Positions 35,392 through 44,548 are shown, counted from the stretch's first letter. The stretch: DNA of 64,000 nucleotides from a bacterium (GCA_004322275.1 SCTA01000034.1:21464-85463), one strand, 5' to 3'. Program-made: numbers and translations. Notes: generated by a model not told the origin, from the sequence alone.

Positions 35392-35793
35392 ATGGAGAGA
35401 ACGCTGAAGGACAGAGGGCTGCCGCGAGGTGAAACCTCTTACGGCGCGCTGACCGACCACCGCTTCTGGGACGGCAAAGCGCATTACTGGACGGGAATGG
35501 CGGTAAAGGGAATGGAAGATCAGGACCCTTTAAACTTCAACTGCTGCCCGGATCTCGAAGAGTACGAGGGCGAGGAGGTGAAACTGAGCGGGCGGGAGCT
35601 TCGCGGCCTTCGCGAGAGGCTCAGGAGCCGGGGACACACCCACCGCGCCGCGGGGTGCAAAATCGGGATGGGGGTCAGCCAGTTTCGCCAGCGGCTCTAC
35701 GGGCAGAGACCCTTTTTGAGAAACGAATACCGGCAGCTTTGCGACCTTGCCGGAATAATGCATTCGAGGGGCGGCTGGGAGGAGGAAGAGTGA
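35392..35793 (+). CDS. Possible DNA-binding protein of the repressor module
   Basis: 133 residues from ATG 35392, preceded by a GGGGGGG run; an in-frame extension to 35329 would run into the repeat. The C-terminal half has an HTH-like outline (LSGRELRGLRERL...HTHRAAGCKIGMGVSQFRQRLYGQRP, broken for length), and the N-terminal half is Trp/Asp-rich. No family recognised. The stop overlaps the next ATG (TGATG). Confidence 0.6.
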   Translation: MERTLKDRGLPRGETSYGALTDHRFWDGKAHYWTGMAVKGMEDQDPLNFNCCPDLEEYEGEEVKLSGRELRGLRERLRSRGHTHRAAGCKIGMGVSQFRQRLYGQRPFLRNEYRQLCDLAGIMHSRGGWEEEE

Positions 35794-36038
35794 TGCGGCT
35801 TGAGGAACGGACGCTGCGCGCCAGTCCCGAGCTTCGGCGGATGGTCTCGGAGTGCGAGAGGCTGGCCAGGGACGTAAAGATTCACCTCGTCTACCATGAA
35901 CTGAAAAACGGCGGCTCCGGTCACAATCAGTCGCTACGGAGCCTGTCCAGGCGGTTTTCCACCTCCTTTTCGACGGTAAAGCGGGCCTTAAAGAGAATCG
36001 AGGAGATGCGGGGGAAAGACAAGACGAAGCTGCACTGA
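35793..36038 (+). CDS. Small wHTH-like protein
   Basis: 81 residues from ATG 35793, translationally coupled to the previous gene. It is basic with NQSLRSLSRRFSTSFSTVKRALKRI, which looks like a winged-helix recognition segment. Last gene of the module; a strong terminator follows at 36050. Confidence 0.6.
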   Translation: MRLEERTLRASPELRRMVSECERLARDVKIHLVYHELKNGGSGHNQSLRSLSRRFSTSFSTVKRALKRIEEMRGKDKTKLH

Positions 36039-36049
36039 AATTCGCCATT

Positions 36050-36080
36050 AAAAAAGGGCCGTGAAAGCGGCCCTTTTTTT
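36050..36080. terminator. Bidirectional terminator after the repressor module
   Basis: A6 then GGGCCG/CGGCCC with loop TGAAAG, then T7. It ends the right-reading genes and can serve the convergent HEAT-protein gene. Confidence 0.9.
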
Positions 36081-36090
36081 GATCAACCCC

Positions 36091-37398
36091 TTACTGCGGT
36101 TTCGGTGGCTCGGCGGTTGCCGCTTCCTGCCATTTTTCCGGGGAGGGGCCGAGATCCTTGCCGGTGAGAGAGACAAGCGCTATGTGGGCGGCCTCCTTGA
36201 CCTTGGGGTCCTGATCCCCGAGGCGGGATATTATGAGCGGCGTCGCCTCGGTGTCCTTGAAGGCTGCCGCGATTCTAACGGCCTCCGCCCTTACGCTGGC
36301 GGAGGGGTCGCCGATAAGCCTCCTCACCGCCTGAAGATCGTCCTCGGCGAGCTTTTTCAAATCCGGCTCGGTGGATTCTTTCGCCTTCAAAAGCGAATCG
36401 ATAAGCTTTATCGCAAATTCAAGGCCCACCAGCTTGCCCTGCTCCTCCGTCGCCGAGAGCTTGTCGCTGAGCATCTTCAGAACCACGCGGTCCTGCGAGG
36501 AGGTATCCTTTTTGGCCTGTACGGCCGCCGCAGCTGAAGACGCTTCGCTCTTCGCCTGGACGGCCTTTTTGATATCCTTCAGGGAGACGGTAATCACCTG
36601 GGCTGACGAGGGCGTAGCCGGGGTTGCGGCCTTGGCCGCTCCGCCCGCGAGGGAACGGACGACGATCTTTCTCGGCGCGGTGGCGGATTTGGGAGCCTCC
36701 GCCGCGGCGGGAGGGGGAGCGGGGGCCGGAGTTGCAGCCTCCTTAACGGGTTCGGCCACGGCGGGTTGCGACGGGGCGGCCGGGATCGAAACGGAAACTT
36801 CAACCGCCGGTGCGGGAGCGGTTTCAGGCTGGGCGGCGGGCGCTTCCGGTTCGGATGCGGCGCTTGCCGTCTCCCTGCCGGGTAGCTCGTACTGTTTCGC
36901 CAGCGCCTCGTCAAAGGGAGGCATCTCGATCTTCAGTTTCTTCAGGGCGTTGGCGAGGGGCGTGCGCGTCTCAGGCTCCTTCACCCTCTGCGCCAGAAAA
37001 AGGAGCCCCTTTTTCCCCTCCTCCTTTAGCGCCGCGTCCTTCGAGGTGGAAGCCGCGACGTAGCCGCCTATGAGCTGATCCATCACCCTCTCGGCGCGGA
37101 CGCGGATAGTGGCGCTGTCGGTCATTAGCAGCGCCGAAAGGCCCGCGCCGACCTCCGTCAGAAAGGCGGAAGCTCCCGGCGACATCCCCAGCTCCGGCAA
37201 AACCCTTTCGATCTCGCGGGAAAGAAGATTCGCGCCGTCGCGGCGCACCGAGCCGTCCGGGTCGGTAAGCCGCCCCATGTGGCCCGCCGCCTGCTCCTTC
37301 GGCCCTATGTTTTTATAGTCCAGAATGTCCGATTCCAGCGCAAAGCTCGCGCCGGCGTAAAAAACTGCACAAAAAAGAATCAAAAACCTGCGCATCAT
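36091..37398 (-). CDS. Secreted HEAT-repeat protein with Ala/Pro linker
   Basis: About 435 residues from ATG 37398. Signal peptide MMRRFLILFCAVFYAGASFA; two HEAT-type regions, one N-terminal (35-150, including RADGANLLSREIERVLPELG-like), one C-terminal (from ~330, AVRRLIGDPSASVRAEAVRIA and LGDQDPKVKEAAHIALVSLTG), separated by a ~160-residue Ala/Pro/Val linker. The final ~25 residues (LTGKDLGPSPEKWQEA) resemble the end of the HEAT protein at 47607 (LSGKDYGQDENLWKRW), so they are paralogues. Confidence 0.8.
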   Translation of the reverse strand: MMRRFLILFCAVFYAGASFALESDILDYKNIGPKEQAAGHMGRLTDPDGSVRRDGANLLSREIERVLPELGMSPGASAFLTEVGAGLSALLMTDSATIRVRAERVMDQLIGGYVAASTSKDAALKEEGKKGLLFLAQRVKEPETRTPLANALKKLKIEMPPFDEALAKQYELPGRETASAASEPEAPAAQPETAPAPAVEVSVSIPAAPSQPAVAEPVKEAATPAPAPPPAAAEAPKSATAPRKIVVRSLAGGAAKAATPATPSSAQVITVSLKDIKKAVQAKSEASSAAAAVQAKKDTSSQDRVVLKMLSDKLSATEEQGKLVGLEFAIKLIDSLLKAKESTEPDLKKLAEDDLQAVRRLIGDPSASVRAEAVRIAAAFKDTEATPLIISRLGDQDPKVKEAAHIALVSLTGKDLGPSPEKWQEAATAEPPKPQ

Positions 37399-37548
37399 CG
37401 AAGACAACCTCGTGAAACCGAAGGACATAACCTAAAGCCGAATCATCTCATACAAAATCCCCAAAAAACAACAACCCCCCATAGTATACCTCAAAAAAGG
37501 AGAAAAAGCCGCTCCTCAAAAACTGCCCCCGAATATCCCGGACAAAAA

Positions 37549-37584
37549 GATGCCCCTGCGGCCTTGAGAGCGGCAGGGGCAGAG
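37549..37584 (-). terminator. Terminator of the hybrid kinase gene
   Basis: TGCCCCTGC (37551-37559) and GCAGGGGCA (37573-37581) form a perfect 9-bp stem; on the minus strand it is followed by TCTTTTTG. It lies about 30 bases beyond the kinase stop. Confidence 0.75.
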
Positions 37585-37610
37585 CTTTTAGGGCCCGAAG
37601 CAACCGAATC

Positions 37611-39734
37611 CTACCCCTTCTTGCTTCCGTTGAGGAGCCCTTTTAGCGCGTTGGCGAGGGCTTCGCCGCGGTAGGGCTTTGCGACGACGGCGTCGAAGCC
37701 GTACTGGCGGTACTGCGACATTACCGGGTCCTGCGAGTAGCCGGAGGAGACGATGGCCCGGGCTTCGGGGTCGATCTTTTTTATCTCCCTCACGGTTTCT
37801 TTTCCGCCCATGCCGCCGCGTATGGTGAGATCGAGTATTACGGCGTCGAAGGGGTCTCCCCTCCGGAGGGCGGCGAGGTAGCATTCCACCGCTTTTTCGC
37901 CTGTTGTGACTTTCTCGGTGGAGTAGCCGAGGTGGCCGAGGAGGTCGGCGACGAGATCGAGCACTATTTCGTCGTCGTCCATTATGAGGATGTTGCCGTC
38001 GCCGCGCTGGGGCTCGCTCACCGGGGGCTCCGCCGTTTTTTTAGGCTTTCCCTTGGGTTCGGCGGGGAGGCATATCGTGAATTTCGCGCCGTGGCCGGGA
38101 GAATTTGCGGCGACGACGTGGCCGCCGTGGCTCCTGACCACGGAGTAAACGGTCGCCAGCCCAAGTCCCATCCCCTCTTCGCGCGTGGAGAAGTAGGGGT
38201 CGAAGATCCTGTCCATGTATTCCTGCGGTATGCCCATTCCCTCGTCGCCGATTTCTACCTGCACGCAGTGGCGGTTTTCGAGGAAAGGGGGCAGGTCTAC
38301 GGCTTCTTCGGGACTTATGTTTTTGCAGTCTACCCGCAGTTCGCCGCCGTCGGGCATCGCCTGCACGGCGTTCATGACGAGGTTTTGCACGATCTGGTCT
38401 ATCTGTGCCGGGTCCGCGGTTATCGGCCAGAGGTTCTGGGGAATCGAAAGGGAGTGGGTCACCTTCGAGCCGGAGGAGGCGAAGACCACCGCGTCGTGGA
38501 TTATCGCCCCTATGGAGATTAGCCGTTTTACCGGCGAGCCTCCGCGGGAGAAGGTGAGCAGCTGGCGGGTAAGTTCCTGAGCGCGCAGGGCGGCTTTTTC
38601 GGCTTCTCCGAGCTTGGGGGTTATGTCCAGCCCCTCCTTCATGTAGAGACGGGCAAGGGAGATGTTGCCGAGTATGCCGGTGAGGAGGTTGTTGAAATCG
38701 TGGGCGATGCCGCCCGCGAGAACACCCACGGATTCGAGCCTCTGCGCTTTGTTGAACTCTTCCTCAAGCTTCCGCTGGGCTGTAACGTCGCGGAATATTC
38801 CCCTGAAAAAGGCGGGGGAGGAGGAATCGTGCGACATGGTGACGTTGCCGTCGAGTTCGACCTGTTTTCCGGCACAAGTGAGGAAGACAGTCTCGATCCT
38901 GATGTTTTCCGCGCCTTCCCGCAGCCTGTCCATCGCGCGCAGGTAGTCGCGCCGCGCTTCCGGGGCGATGATGTCCACAATGCTCAACTCGCCGAGCCGG
39001 TCGGCCGGGTAGCCGAGTATCTTTTTCCACTGCGAATTTACGTAGAGGAACCTGCCGTCGGGGGTAACCGCCTGGATGAGGTCGTTTGCGTTCTCGAAGA
39101 GGTCGCGGAAGCGTTTCTCTGAGGCCTCCACAGCCTCCATCGAGCGTATCCTGTCGGTGATGTCGGCGTAGGCGAGGACGACGTGGGTGACGTTGGAGTT
39201 GTCCGCCGCCATTACCGGCGTGCCGATTACCTTGTATATCTTCTCGCCGATTGATATCTCGTTGGTCGTTACCTGTTTTCTCTCCTCGAAGACCTGACAG
39301 AGGGTGCATATCTCCGGAGGGCCGCCCTGGCCGCAGATAGCCTCGTAGCAGCGGGTTGGGTCGGGCTTTAAGAACATTTTCGAGGCGGTGAGGTTGTAGG
39401 ATACGATCTTCATCGAACCGTCCACGACTATTATCGCCACGCCGGTGGAATCGAAGACCGCCTTCAGCTCTTCATGAGTCAGTTTGAGCTTGTCGTTGGT
39501 AAGGTGCAGGTTTTCGAGTATCTGCTCGAAGGAGGAGGCTATCACCCCGATCGGGTCGAATTTGAGCATGTCCATGCCCGCAAGCTCCTCGTCGCCGAGG
39601 GGAGCGGTTCCGATGGACCTTAGCATCCGGTTCGTGGAGGTTCGTATATAGTTATACAGAGCGGCGTTCTCGGCCTTCAGCTCCTCGACGGACAAGGCCG
39701 GGGGTGCGCCCGCTTTAGTCTTTTCGTCCTTCAA
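37611..39734 (-). CDS. PAS-PAS hybrid sensor histidine kinase with receiver
   Basis: 707 residues. Order: a helical N-terminus, PAS with a Cys pair (CYEAICGQGGPPEICTLC), a second PAS/PAC, HisKA-like GGIAHDFNNLLTGILGN, HATPase (NAVQAMP; DEGMGIPQEY; GMGLGLATVYS) and a C-terminal receiver with Asp in VILDLTIRGGMGG. No transmembrane segments. The gene lies 45 bases downstream of the TusA-like gene on the same strand, so it may be cotranscribed with the sulfur genes; that is inference from position. Its domain order is the same as that of the kinase at 14741. Confidence 0.88.
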   Translation of the reverse strand: MKDEKTKAGAPPALSVEELKAENAALYNYIRTSTNRMLRSIGTAPLGDEELAGMDMLKFDPIGVIASSFEQILENLHLTNDKLKLTHEELKAVFDSTGVAIIVVDGSMKIVSYNLTASKMFLKPDPTRCYEAICGQGGPPEICTLCQVFEERKQVTTNEISIGEKIYKVIGTPVMAADNSNVTHVVLAYADITDRIRSMEAVEASEKRFRDLFENANDLIQAVTPDGRFLYVNSQWKKILGYPADRLGELSIVDIIAPEARRDYLRAMDRLREGAENIRIETVFLTCAGKQVELDGNVTMSHDSSSPAFFRGIFRDVTAQRKLEEEFNKAQRLESVGVLAGGIAHDFNNLLTGILGNISLARLYMKEGLDITPKLGEAEKAALRAQELTRQLLTFSRGGSPVKRLISIGAIIHDAVVFASSGSKVTHSLSIPQNLWPITADPAQIDQIVQNLVMNAVQAMPDGGELRVDCKNISPEEAVDLPPFLENRHCVQVEIGDEGMGIPQEYMDRIFDPYFSTREEGMGLGLATVYSVVRSHGGHVVAANSPGHGAKFTICLPAEPKGKPKKTAEPPVSEPQRGDGNILIMDDDEIVLDLVADLLGHLGYSTEKVTTGEKAVECYLAALRRGDPFDAVILDLTIRGGMGGKETVREIKKIDPEARAIVSSGYSQDPVMSQYRQYGFDAVVAKPYRGEALANALKGLLNGSKKG

Positions 39735-39779
39735 TTCAAGCTCCAGAATAATCCTGCGTTACGGGAGAAATAACCCGCG

Positions 39780-40031
39780 TTACGGGTTCTGACTTATCTC
39801 GATCCTGTAATGGGTGCCTTCCTCCGTGACCTCCGAACGGTAGCCCATGTTTTCGGCCGCCGTGGGTATGGTCCCTGTAGCGCTGCGGTTTGTCGTAAGA
39901 ACGATAATCTTTACTTCGCCGCTCCGAAGGCGGTCGCGCAGATCGTTTATTTCCTTCAGGGCCGACAGAAGGGTTGAAGGGCAAACCTGGCCCCTTATGT
40001 CGAGGACGACTTCTTCAACCTGAACCGTCAT
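39780..40031 (-). CDS. TusA-like sulfur-carrier protein
   Basis: 83 residues. The TusA signature DIRGQVCPS places the sulfur-carrying Cys at residue 17. Encoded 13 bases after the YeeE/YedE gene, as is common for thiosulfate uptake or selenium-linked systems. It presumably takes sulfur from the transporter. Confidence 0.87.
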   Translation of the reverse strand: MTVQVEEVVLDIRGQVCPSTLLSALKEINDLRDRLRSGEVKIIVLTTNRSATGTIPTAAENMGYRSEVTEEGTHYRIEISQNP

Positions 40032-40044
40032 CTCAAAATCCTCC

Positions 40045-41154
40045 TCATCCGCCGGCCTTGCGCGATAAAACTTTCCCGGTGAGGATTCTTACTCCCAGAA
40101 AGGCTCCGGGATACAGCCCGATAAAGAAAATAAAAGAACTTATTGAAAAAAATGGGAGCCCGCCCAAAAGCTGCCAGACGTTGCAGCCCCCCGCCACCCT
40201 GGAGCCTGCCGCCATTGCGGCCCCGCCCAAAAGGGCCGAAAGATACTGCACCGGCGGCACGCGAAAGTGCCATTCAAAATCCCCGGCGCTCCTTGCTCCG
40301 GCGAAACCGCCGGCAACCATAAAGAGCAGAAAGGGCAACTGGATGGCGGCGGCAGCGTCCCACACCGGGCCGTTTCCCCAGTTCAGCGCTCCTTTCTGCA
40401 GGGGTAATTCCATTACAAGAGAGGACTTGAAAAAAGGAACCTCCGCGAAGTGCCCGGGCAAGAAAACCGATTCCGCAAACCCCGCGGCCTTGGCGAATAG
40501 CGTTGCGGCGGAGAGGGGAATGCCGGTGACCGCTACCGAGGCCGTTCCCAGAAGGGCGATGACGATGCCCGCCTTCCAGGGTTCGACGTAGCCTCTGGCG
40601 AAATTTTTGTGTTTCCACAGCCCCCGTTTGCTCCACCCCCATAATAGCGCTGTTCCGCCGATTAGGAGAGGGGTGATTATATAAAAAGGGTTAATTCCAA
40701 GCAGCTCCGGCAGGGTGGGGGCCGTGGAAAAGAGGGTGGTTCTGGCCAGTTCCTCGAAGAAGGGGGCCGCCTCGGCGTAAAGGGCGCTTCCGGCGAAGAG
40801 CCCGAAAATCGTTGCCAGCTGGAGGCCCTGCCCCGAGCCCAGTTTCCAGAAAGTCCCCGCGATGCAGGCGCCCGAGAGAACCATGCCGAGGCCGAAGAGA
40901 ACCCCGCCGATAAGGGAATTCAGAGAGGGCGGATCAAAGAAGGAGAAAGGGGCGAGGCCGAAAAGCCGCAGACCCTCGAAAACCGGCGCCGAGAGGAGCA
41001 CCGTCAGGGCGAGGGCGCGCAGCAGCCGCTTTTCGCCAAAGAGGATGTGGTCGCGGACCATTCCCGCAAGGCAAAAATCCGAACGGTACATCACGTAACC
41101 GGATACAAGTCCGATAAGGGCCATCGCGATGGATATCCTGAGTCCAAGATCCAT
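40045..41154 (-). CDS. YeeE/YedE family sulfur transporter
   Basis: 369 residues with about nine membrane segments. Key Cys motifs are in SDFCLAG, LSGACIAGTFW and AGGCNVWQ, the places used by TsuA to pass thiosulfate. Together with the adjacent TusA-like gene it forms a likely thiosulfate or selenite import unit. ATG 41154 has AGGAGAA. Confidence 0.85.
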   Translation of the reverse strand: MDLGLRISIAMALIGLVSGYVMYRSDFCLAGMVRDHILFGEKRLLRALALTVLLSAPVFEGLRLFGLAPFSFFDPPSLNSLIGGVLFGLGMVLSGACIAGTFWKLGSGQGLQLATIFGLFAGSALYAEAAPFFEELARTTLFSTAPTLPELLGINPFYIITPLLIGGTALLWGWSKRGLWKHKNFARGYVEPWKAGIVIALLGTASVAVTGIPLSAATLFAKAAGFAESVFLPGHFAEVPFFKSSLVMELPLQKGALNWGNGPVWDAAAAIQLPFLLFMVAGGFAGARSAGDFEWHFRVPPVQYLSALLGGAAMAAGSRVAGGCNVWQLLGGLPFFSISSFIFFIGLYPGAFLGVRILTGKVLSRKAGG

Positions 41155-41200
41155 CGGAGTTCTCCTTTATCCCCGCCTTGAACAATGATACCTTCTTTAA

Positions 41201-41402
41201 GAGGGCTGCTGAAAAATGCTCATTGTCCCGGCTTCCTCTTTCGGCGAAGGGCTGCGTCGTTTCTCGGGCGCGGGTCTTGGCGTATAGACGATACTGCCTG
41301 CGACCTCGCGCCCTGCGGACTCCTTGCCCTTCATCCGAAATAGATTGCCGACCTCTTTTCCTTGAAACCGGAGCTTCTATCGACGTTTTTTAAGCGGCCT
41401 CT
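41201..41402. repeat. Longer variant of family A repeat, copy 4
   Basis: Ends GAGGGCTGCTGAAAAATG and CGTTTTTTAAGCGGCCTC pair. The middle carries CGTATAGACGATACTGCC and GGACTCCTTGCCCTTC, features of both family A and B. It fills most of the 316-base gap (41155-41470) between divergent genes; no coding sense. Confidence 0.7.
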
Positions 41403-41470
41403 TATTTACTTTAGCATAAAAGGCTTTGGTTCACAGGTTTTTCGCCTTTTTGGCGGGTTTTCGGGGTTAC

Positions 41471-41890
41471 ATGAAAGAAAACAGCGAGCCGCTCCACGTT
41501 GTCGCCGGAGTGATAATCAGAAGAAGAAAGATTCTCATCGCGAGGAGGCTTCCCGGCGGCGCTCACGGCGGGCTCTGGGAGTTTCCCGGGGGCAAGGTGG
41601 AGGAGGGCGAGTCGCCGGCGGACGCCCTTCGCCGGGAACTCTTTGAGGAGCTTGGAATCGCTGTCAGGGTTCACACCCCGGTTCTGGAGACCCTTCACGC
41701 CTACCCGCACCGCACAATCCGTCTCGCCGCCTTCTGGTGCAGGATAGCGGAGGGGGAGCCCCGGCCTCTGGAGTGCGCGGATGTGGCGTGGGTATCTCCC
41801 TCCGGGATGGACCGGTACCTGATGCCGGAAGCCGACCTGCCGCTGATAAATTTTCTCAGGTCCATGGAGAAGGGGAAAGCGCGGCTTTAA
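41471..41890 (+). CDS. NUDIX hydrolase, MutT-like
   Basis: 139 residues from ATG 41471. The Nudix box GGKVEEGESPADALRRELFEE is complete, with the G-x5-E-x7-REUXEE pattern. The start VVAGVIIRRRKILIARR and the YPHRTIRLAAFWC segment fit 8-oxo-dGTP diphosphatases. An in-frame 15-residue extension to 41426 overlaps the repeat. Alone in its orientation. Confidence 0.88.
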   Translation: MKENSEPLHVVAGVIIRRRKILIARRLPGGAHGGLWEFPGGKVEEGESPADALRRELFEELGIAVRVHTPVLETLHAYPHRTIRLAAFWCRIAEGEPRPLECADVAWVSPSGMDRYLMPEADLPLINFLRSMEKGKARL

Positions 41891-42103
41891 CCGCCTCTCT
41901 CGCCGTCGCGGATGCGCTTGCCGCGGTCTTATCCCGAAAGGACTCAAGGTATAAAAATTTCGGCCGATAAATTGACTTTGACACGGATACCTGGGGAAAC
42001 TACGGGCTTTTCGCCCTGGGAGGCAGACCATTCAGTTTGAAAAAACCTTCGACTGCACTAGAATAAGTTACAGGCAAGATTTCTACTTCAAGGAGTGAAC
42101 GCT

Positions 42104-43015
42104 ATGAAGAAATTATATGGTTTTGCGGGTGCCGTGCTGCTCCTCGGGATGGCCGCTCTTTACGGCTGCGGCGGGAGCGGCGGCTCCGATACGGGCAGAC
42201 TGACTTTAAAGCTCTCCGACGCCCCGGTGGACGGCGCGACCCACGTCTGGATCAAGTTCGACGCGATAGAGATAAAGCCCGCCGAGGGAGAGCGGCTGAT
42301 CTACGACCTCGCCGAGACCCAGCGGATAGACCTTCTCACCCTCACAAACGGCGAAACGGCCACCCTGCTCGACGGGATAGAGCTTCCGGCGGGCCAGTAC
42401 AACTGGATCAGGCTGATGGTCAACACCGCGCCGGAAGACCTCTCCGGCGGCCCCTTCTCCGAAGAGAATTTCTGCTACATCGTGATAGGAGAAGACGCTT
42501 TCCCCCTCGTCATCCCCAGCGGAGACCAGAGCGGCCTCAAGCTGAACCGCCCCTTTGTCGTACCGGCGGGGGGAAGCGCGAATTTCGTTCTCGATTTCGA
42601 TCTTAGAAAGTCGGTCCACACCGCCGAAAGCGGCGACAAATACATCCTTCGCCCGACCATCCGCATCGAGGACCTCAGCAAGGTCGGGACAATTGCCGGA
42701 GAGATAACCAATCTCGGGGTGAATACCTGCGCCGACGCCGCCGTTTACGTCTTTGGCGGCAGCGGAATCGTTCCCGACGACGTCGATTTTATAGATCCGG
42801 AACCGATAGCCTCCGCGAAAGCGGTCGAAACGGAAGGCGTCTGCGGCTACACCGTTCCCTTCCTCTCCGAAGGCCCCTACACCGTGGCGCTGACCTTCGA
42901 CGCGGCTTTGGACGACCCGGCAACCGACGACGCGAGCGTAGTCTTCGATCTCGCGGCGGATGCGTCAGTCGTGGAGGACAGCGTCACGACCGTGAATCTG
43001 GCGCTGCCGCTTTAA
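42104..43015 (+). CDS. DUF4382 lipoprotein
   Basis: 303 residues. Lipoprotein signal with Cys near residue 24 (ALYGCGGSG), then the DUF4382 domain (TLKLSDAPVDGATHVWIKFDAIEIK; YNWIRLMV) and a second beta-rich part. Calcium-binding or adhesion roles are guesses. ATG 42104 is chosen because AAGGAG at 42090 is at good spacing; GTG 42095 is too close. The 213-base leader holds a hairpin GGGC-TTTTC-GCCC (42004-42016) and a TTGACA at 41978. Confidence 0.82.
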   Translation: MKKLYGFAGAVLLLGMAALYGCGGSGGSDTGRLTLKLSDAPVDGATHVWIKFDAIEIKPAEGERLIYDLAETQRIDLLTLTNGETATLLDGIELPAGQYNWIRLMVNTAPEDLSGGPFSEENFCYIVIGEDAFPLVIPSGDQSGLKLNRPFVVPAGGSANFVLDFDLRKSVHTAESGDKYILRPTIRIEDLSKVGTIAGEITNLGVNTCADAAVYVFGGSGIVPDDVDFIDPEPIASAKAVETEGVCGYTVPFLSEGPYTVALTFDAALDDPATDDASVVFDLAADASVVEDSVTTVNLALPL

Positions 43016-43046
43016 AGAAGTCTTACTGAGAGATTTTTAGCAGACC

Positions 43047-43078
43047 GGAGGGGCTCGTGAAAACGGGCCCCTTTTCTT
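43047..43078 (+). terminator. Terminator of the DUF4382 gene
   Basis: GGGGCTCG/ACGGGCCCC stem with TGAAA loop and TTTTC. It lies 35 bases after the stop, between convergent genes. Confidence 0.65.
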
Positions 43079-43592
43079 ATTCCGCTTTCCCGTGGCGCAG
43101 CACCCGGAAAGTGGCGGAGAGGGTAGCCACCTTGCAGCCGTTTTCATCGGTTATCTCCGCGTTGGCGACCAGATGCTTGCCCCCGTACTGGCTTATGTGA
43201 GCCCTTGCGGTGATTACGCCCTTTTCTACCGGCGCGAGAAATTTGCAGGTAAGCTCCGAGGTGACGAAGAGGGATTTTTCGGGGAGTATGGTCTTTATCG
43301 CAACGGCGACGGCAGTGTCGGCGAGCGAGGTTATGGCCCCGCCGTGCATCAGCCCCTCGCTCATGGCGAGCTTGACCGTAAAGGGCATTTGAAGGACGCT
43401 GCGGCCTGCCCCGGCTTCGATTATCTCCATGCCGCAGAGCTTCTCGAAGGGCGCGGGGGCTACCCAGCCGCCGGTGACGAACTGGGAGGGGTCGGAGGGG
43501 TCGCGCAGGGCGTCCCAGCGTTTGTCCAGCCCGCTCCCTTCTTCGATATTAAGGGGATCGAGCGGTTTTTTCAGAGTTGAAGAAGCAGGCAT
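43077..43592 (-). CDS. PaaI-type thioesterase (hotdog fold)
   Basis: 171 residues from ATG 43592, with AAGGA at proper spacing. The hotdog core is LMHGGAITSLADTAVAVAI, in which His-Gly-Gly follows the usual pattern for acyl-CoA thioesterases, and TSELTCKFLAPVEKGVITA. The start overlaps the methyltransferase end by 22 bases, suggesting one operon. Substrate: an acyl- or aryl-CoA not defined here. Confidence 0.85.
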   Translation of the reverse strand: MPASSTLKKPLDPLNIEEGSGLDKRWDALRDPSDPSQFVTGGWVAPAPFEKLCGMEIIEAGAGRSVLQMPFTVKLAMSEGLMHGGAITSLADTAVAVAIKTILPEKSLFVTSELTCKFLAPVEKGVITARAHISQYGGKHLVANAEITDENGCKVATLSATFRVLRHGKAE

Positions 43593-44548
43593 TCGTATTC
43601 CTTGACGTGGTGTAAAAACTCGTGGAGGATTTCGGCGTTCTCGTTGCCTACGCACTCCGCCCGGGCGACAAACCTCGCCCCCGCGTCGTGGCGCACTCCA
43701 AGAAATTCAAGCATCGATACTCTTTCGGTTTTAAACCCCAGAGCTTTTGCAACCCTTTCGAGGTGGTCAAAGCGTATGGTGTATTCCGCGTGACCCTTAA
43801 GCTCGATTCTTCTGGGCCTTCCAGCCGGATCGTAATCGAGAAACCCGCTGTAGGGCTCCCGAAGCACGATGTCGGCGCTGTGTTCCGACAAAAAGACGGT
43901 TTTCGCCCTTCCCTTCAGCTTTTCCAGATATTCGATCGCCCCGATGTTCAAGGCGAAGGGTTCGTCCCCTTCCGGAAGCGGAAGTCCATAGCGCTGTATA
44001 AGCTTAACCGATCGTCCCTCAAGAGTGTCGCCTTGGGTAATCCCGCTTTCGAGCATCCGCCTGACTTTTTCAGGCGAAAGGCCGTCGGCGGCGGGAAAAT
44101 CGCCGATGTTCTCGTTGGAGATGAGAAGGTCGGCGGTCTCGCCGGGCGTATCCAGCCAGTCGAAGACGTCGGACAGGACGAAGCTGACGTTCTTATGTGA
44201 GCCGAGCGCGGTTTTTTGCATTTCGTGAAAGCGCGGGCTTATGTCGATCATCGTAACGGCGGAAGGCCGAAGGTGGCCGATGAGGCTCTCCATCAGCGTC
44301 CCGTAGCCGCAGCCCACCTCGATTATTCTCGCCCCAGGCTTTATCCCCGCCCTCGATGTCAGGAACCCTGCCAGCTTTTCGCCGTAGGATGCCCTGGTTT
44401 CCAGCGCGTTTGCGCAAGGGGCGTCCGCCCTCGAAAGGGACTGGCAGATTGTCATCTCCCAGAGAAGGGAAGCGTCACCGCCTTTGTAAAAGTCTTCGGT
44501 TTTATTTAGTAGCAACCCGGTCAAGTACGAAACTTTCGTAAAAAACAA
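43571..44548 (-). CDS. SAM-dependent methyltransferase
   Basis: Up to 325 residues. Class I motif I is IIEVGCGYGTLMESL, motif post-I VTMIDISPRF; no closer family recognised. The far start (TTG 44548) would lie within the acs terminator, so the true start is probably later (residues after ~12, around LLNKTEDFYKGGD, or the ATG at 44455). It is followed by the thioesterase in an overlapping arrangement. Confidence 0.72.
   Translation of the reverse strand: MFFTKVSYLTGLLLNKTEDFYKGGDASLLWEMTICQSLSRADAPCANALETRASYGEKLAGFLTSRAGIKPGARIIEVGCGYGTLMESLIGHLRPSAVTMIDISPRFHEMQKTALGSHKNVSFVLSDVFDWLDTPGETADLLISNENIGDFPAADGLSPEKVRRMLESGITQGDTLEGRSVKLIQRYGLPLPEGDEPFALNIGAIEYLEKLKGRAKTVFLSEHSADIVLREPYSGFLDYDPAGRPRRIELKGHAEYTIRFDHLERVAKALGFKTERVSMLEFLGVRHDAGARFVARAECVGNENAEILHEFLHHVKEYECLLLQL

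Noticed and set aside
33412..36080. Complete prophage
   Set aside because: No integrase, replication, terminase, capsid or lysis gene is found; only a regulatory core is present.
41891..42103. Possible c-di-GMP riboswitch in the DUF4382 leader
   Set aside because: There is a GGGC-TTTTC-GCCC hairpin and a few G/A-rich loops, but the conserved GEMM blocks are missing.
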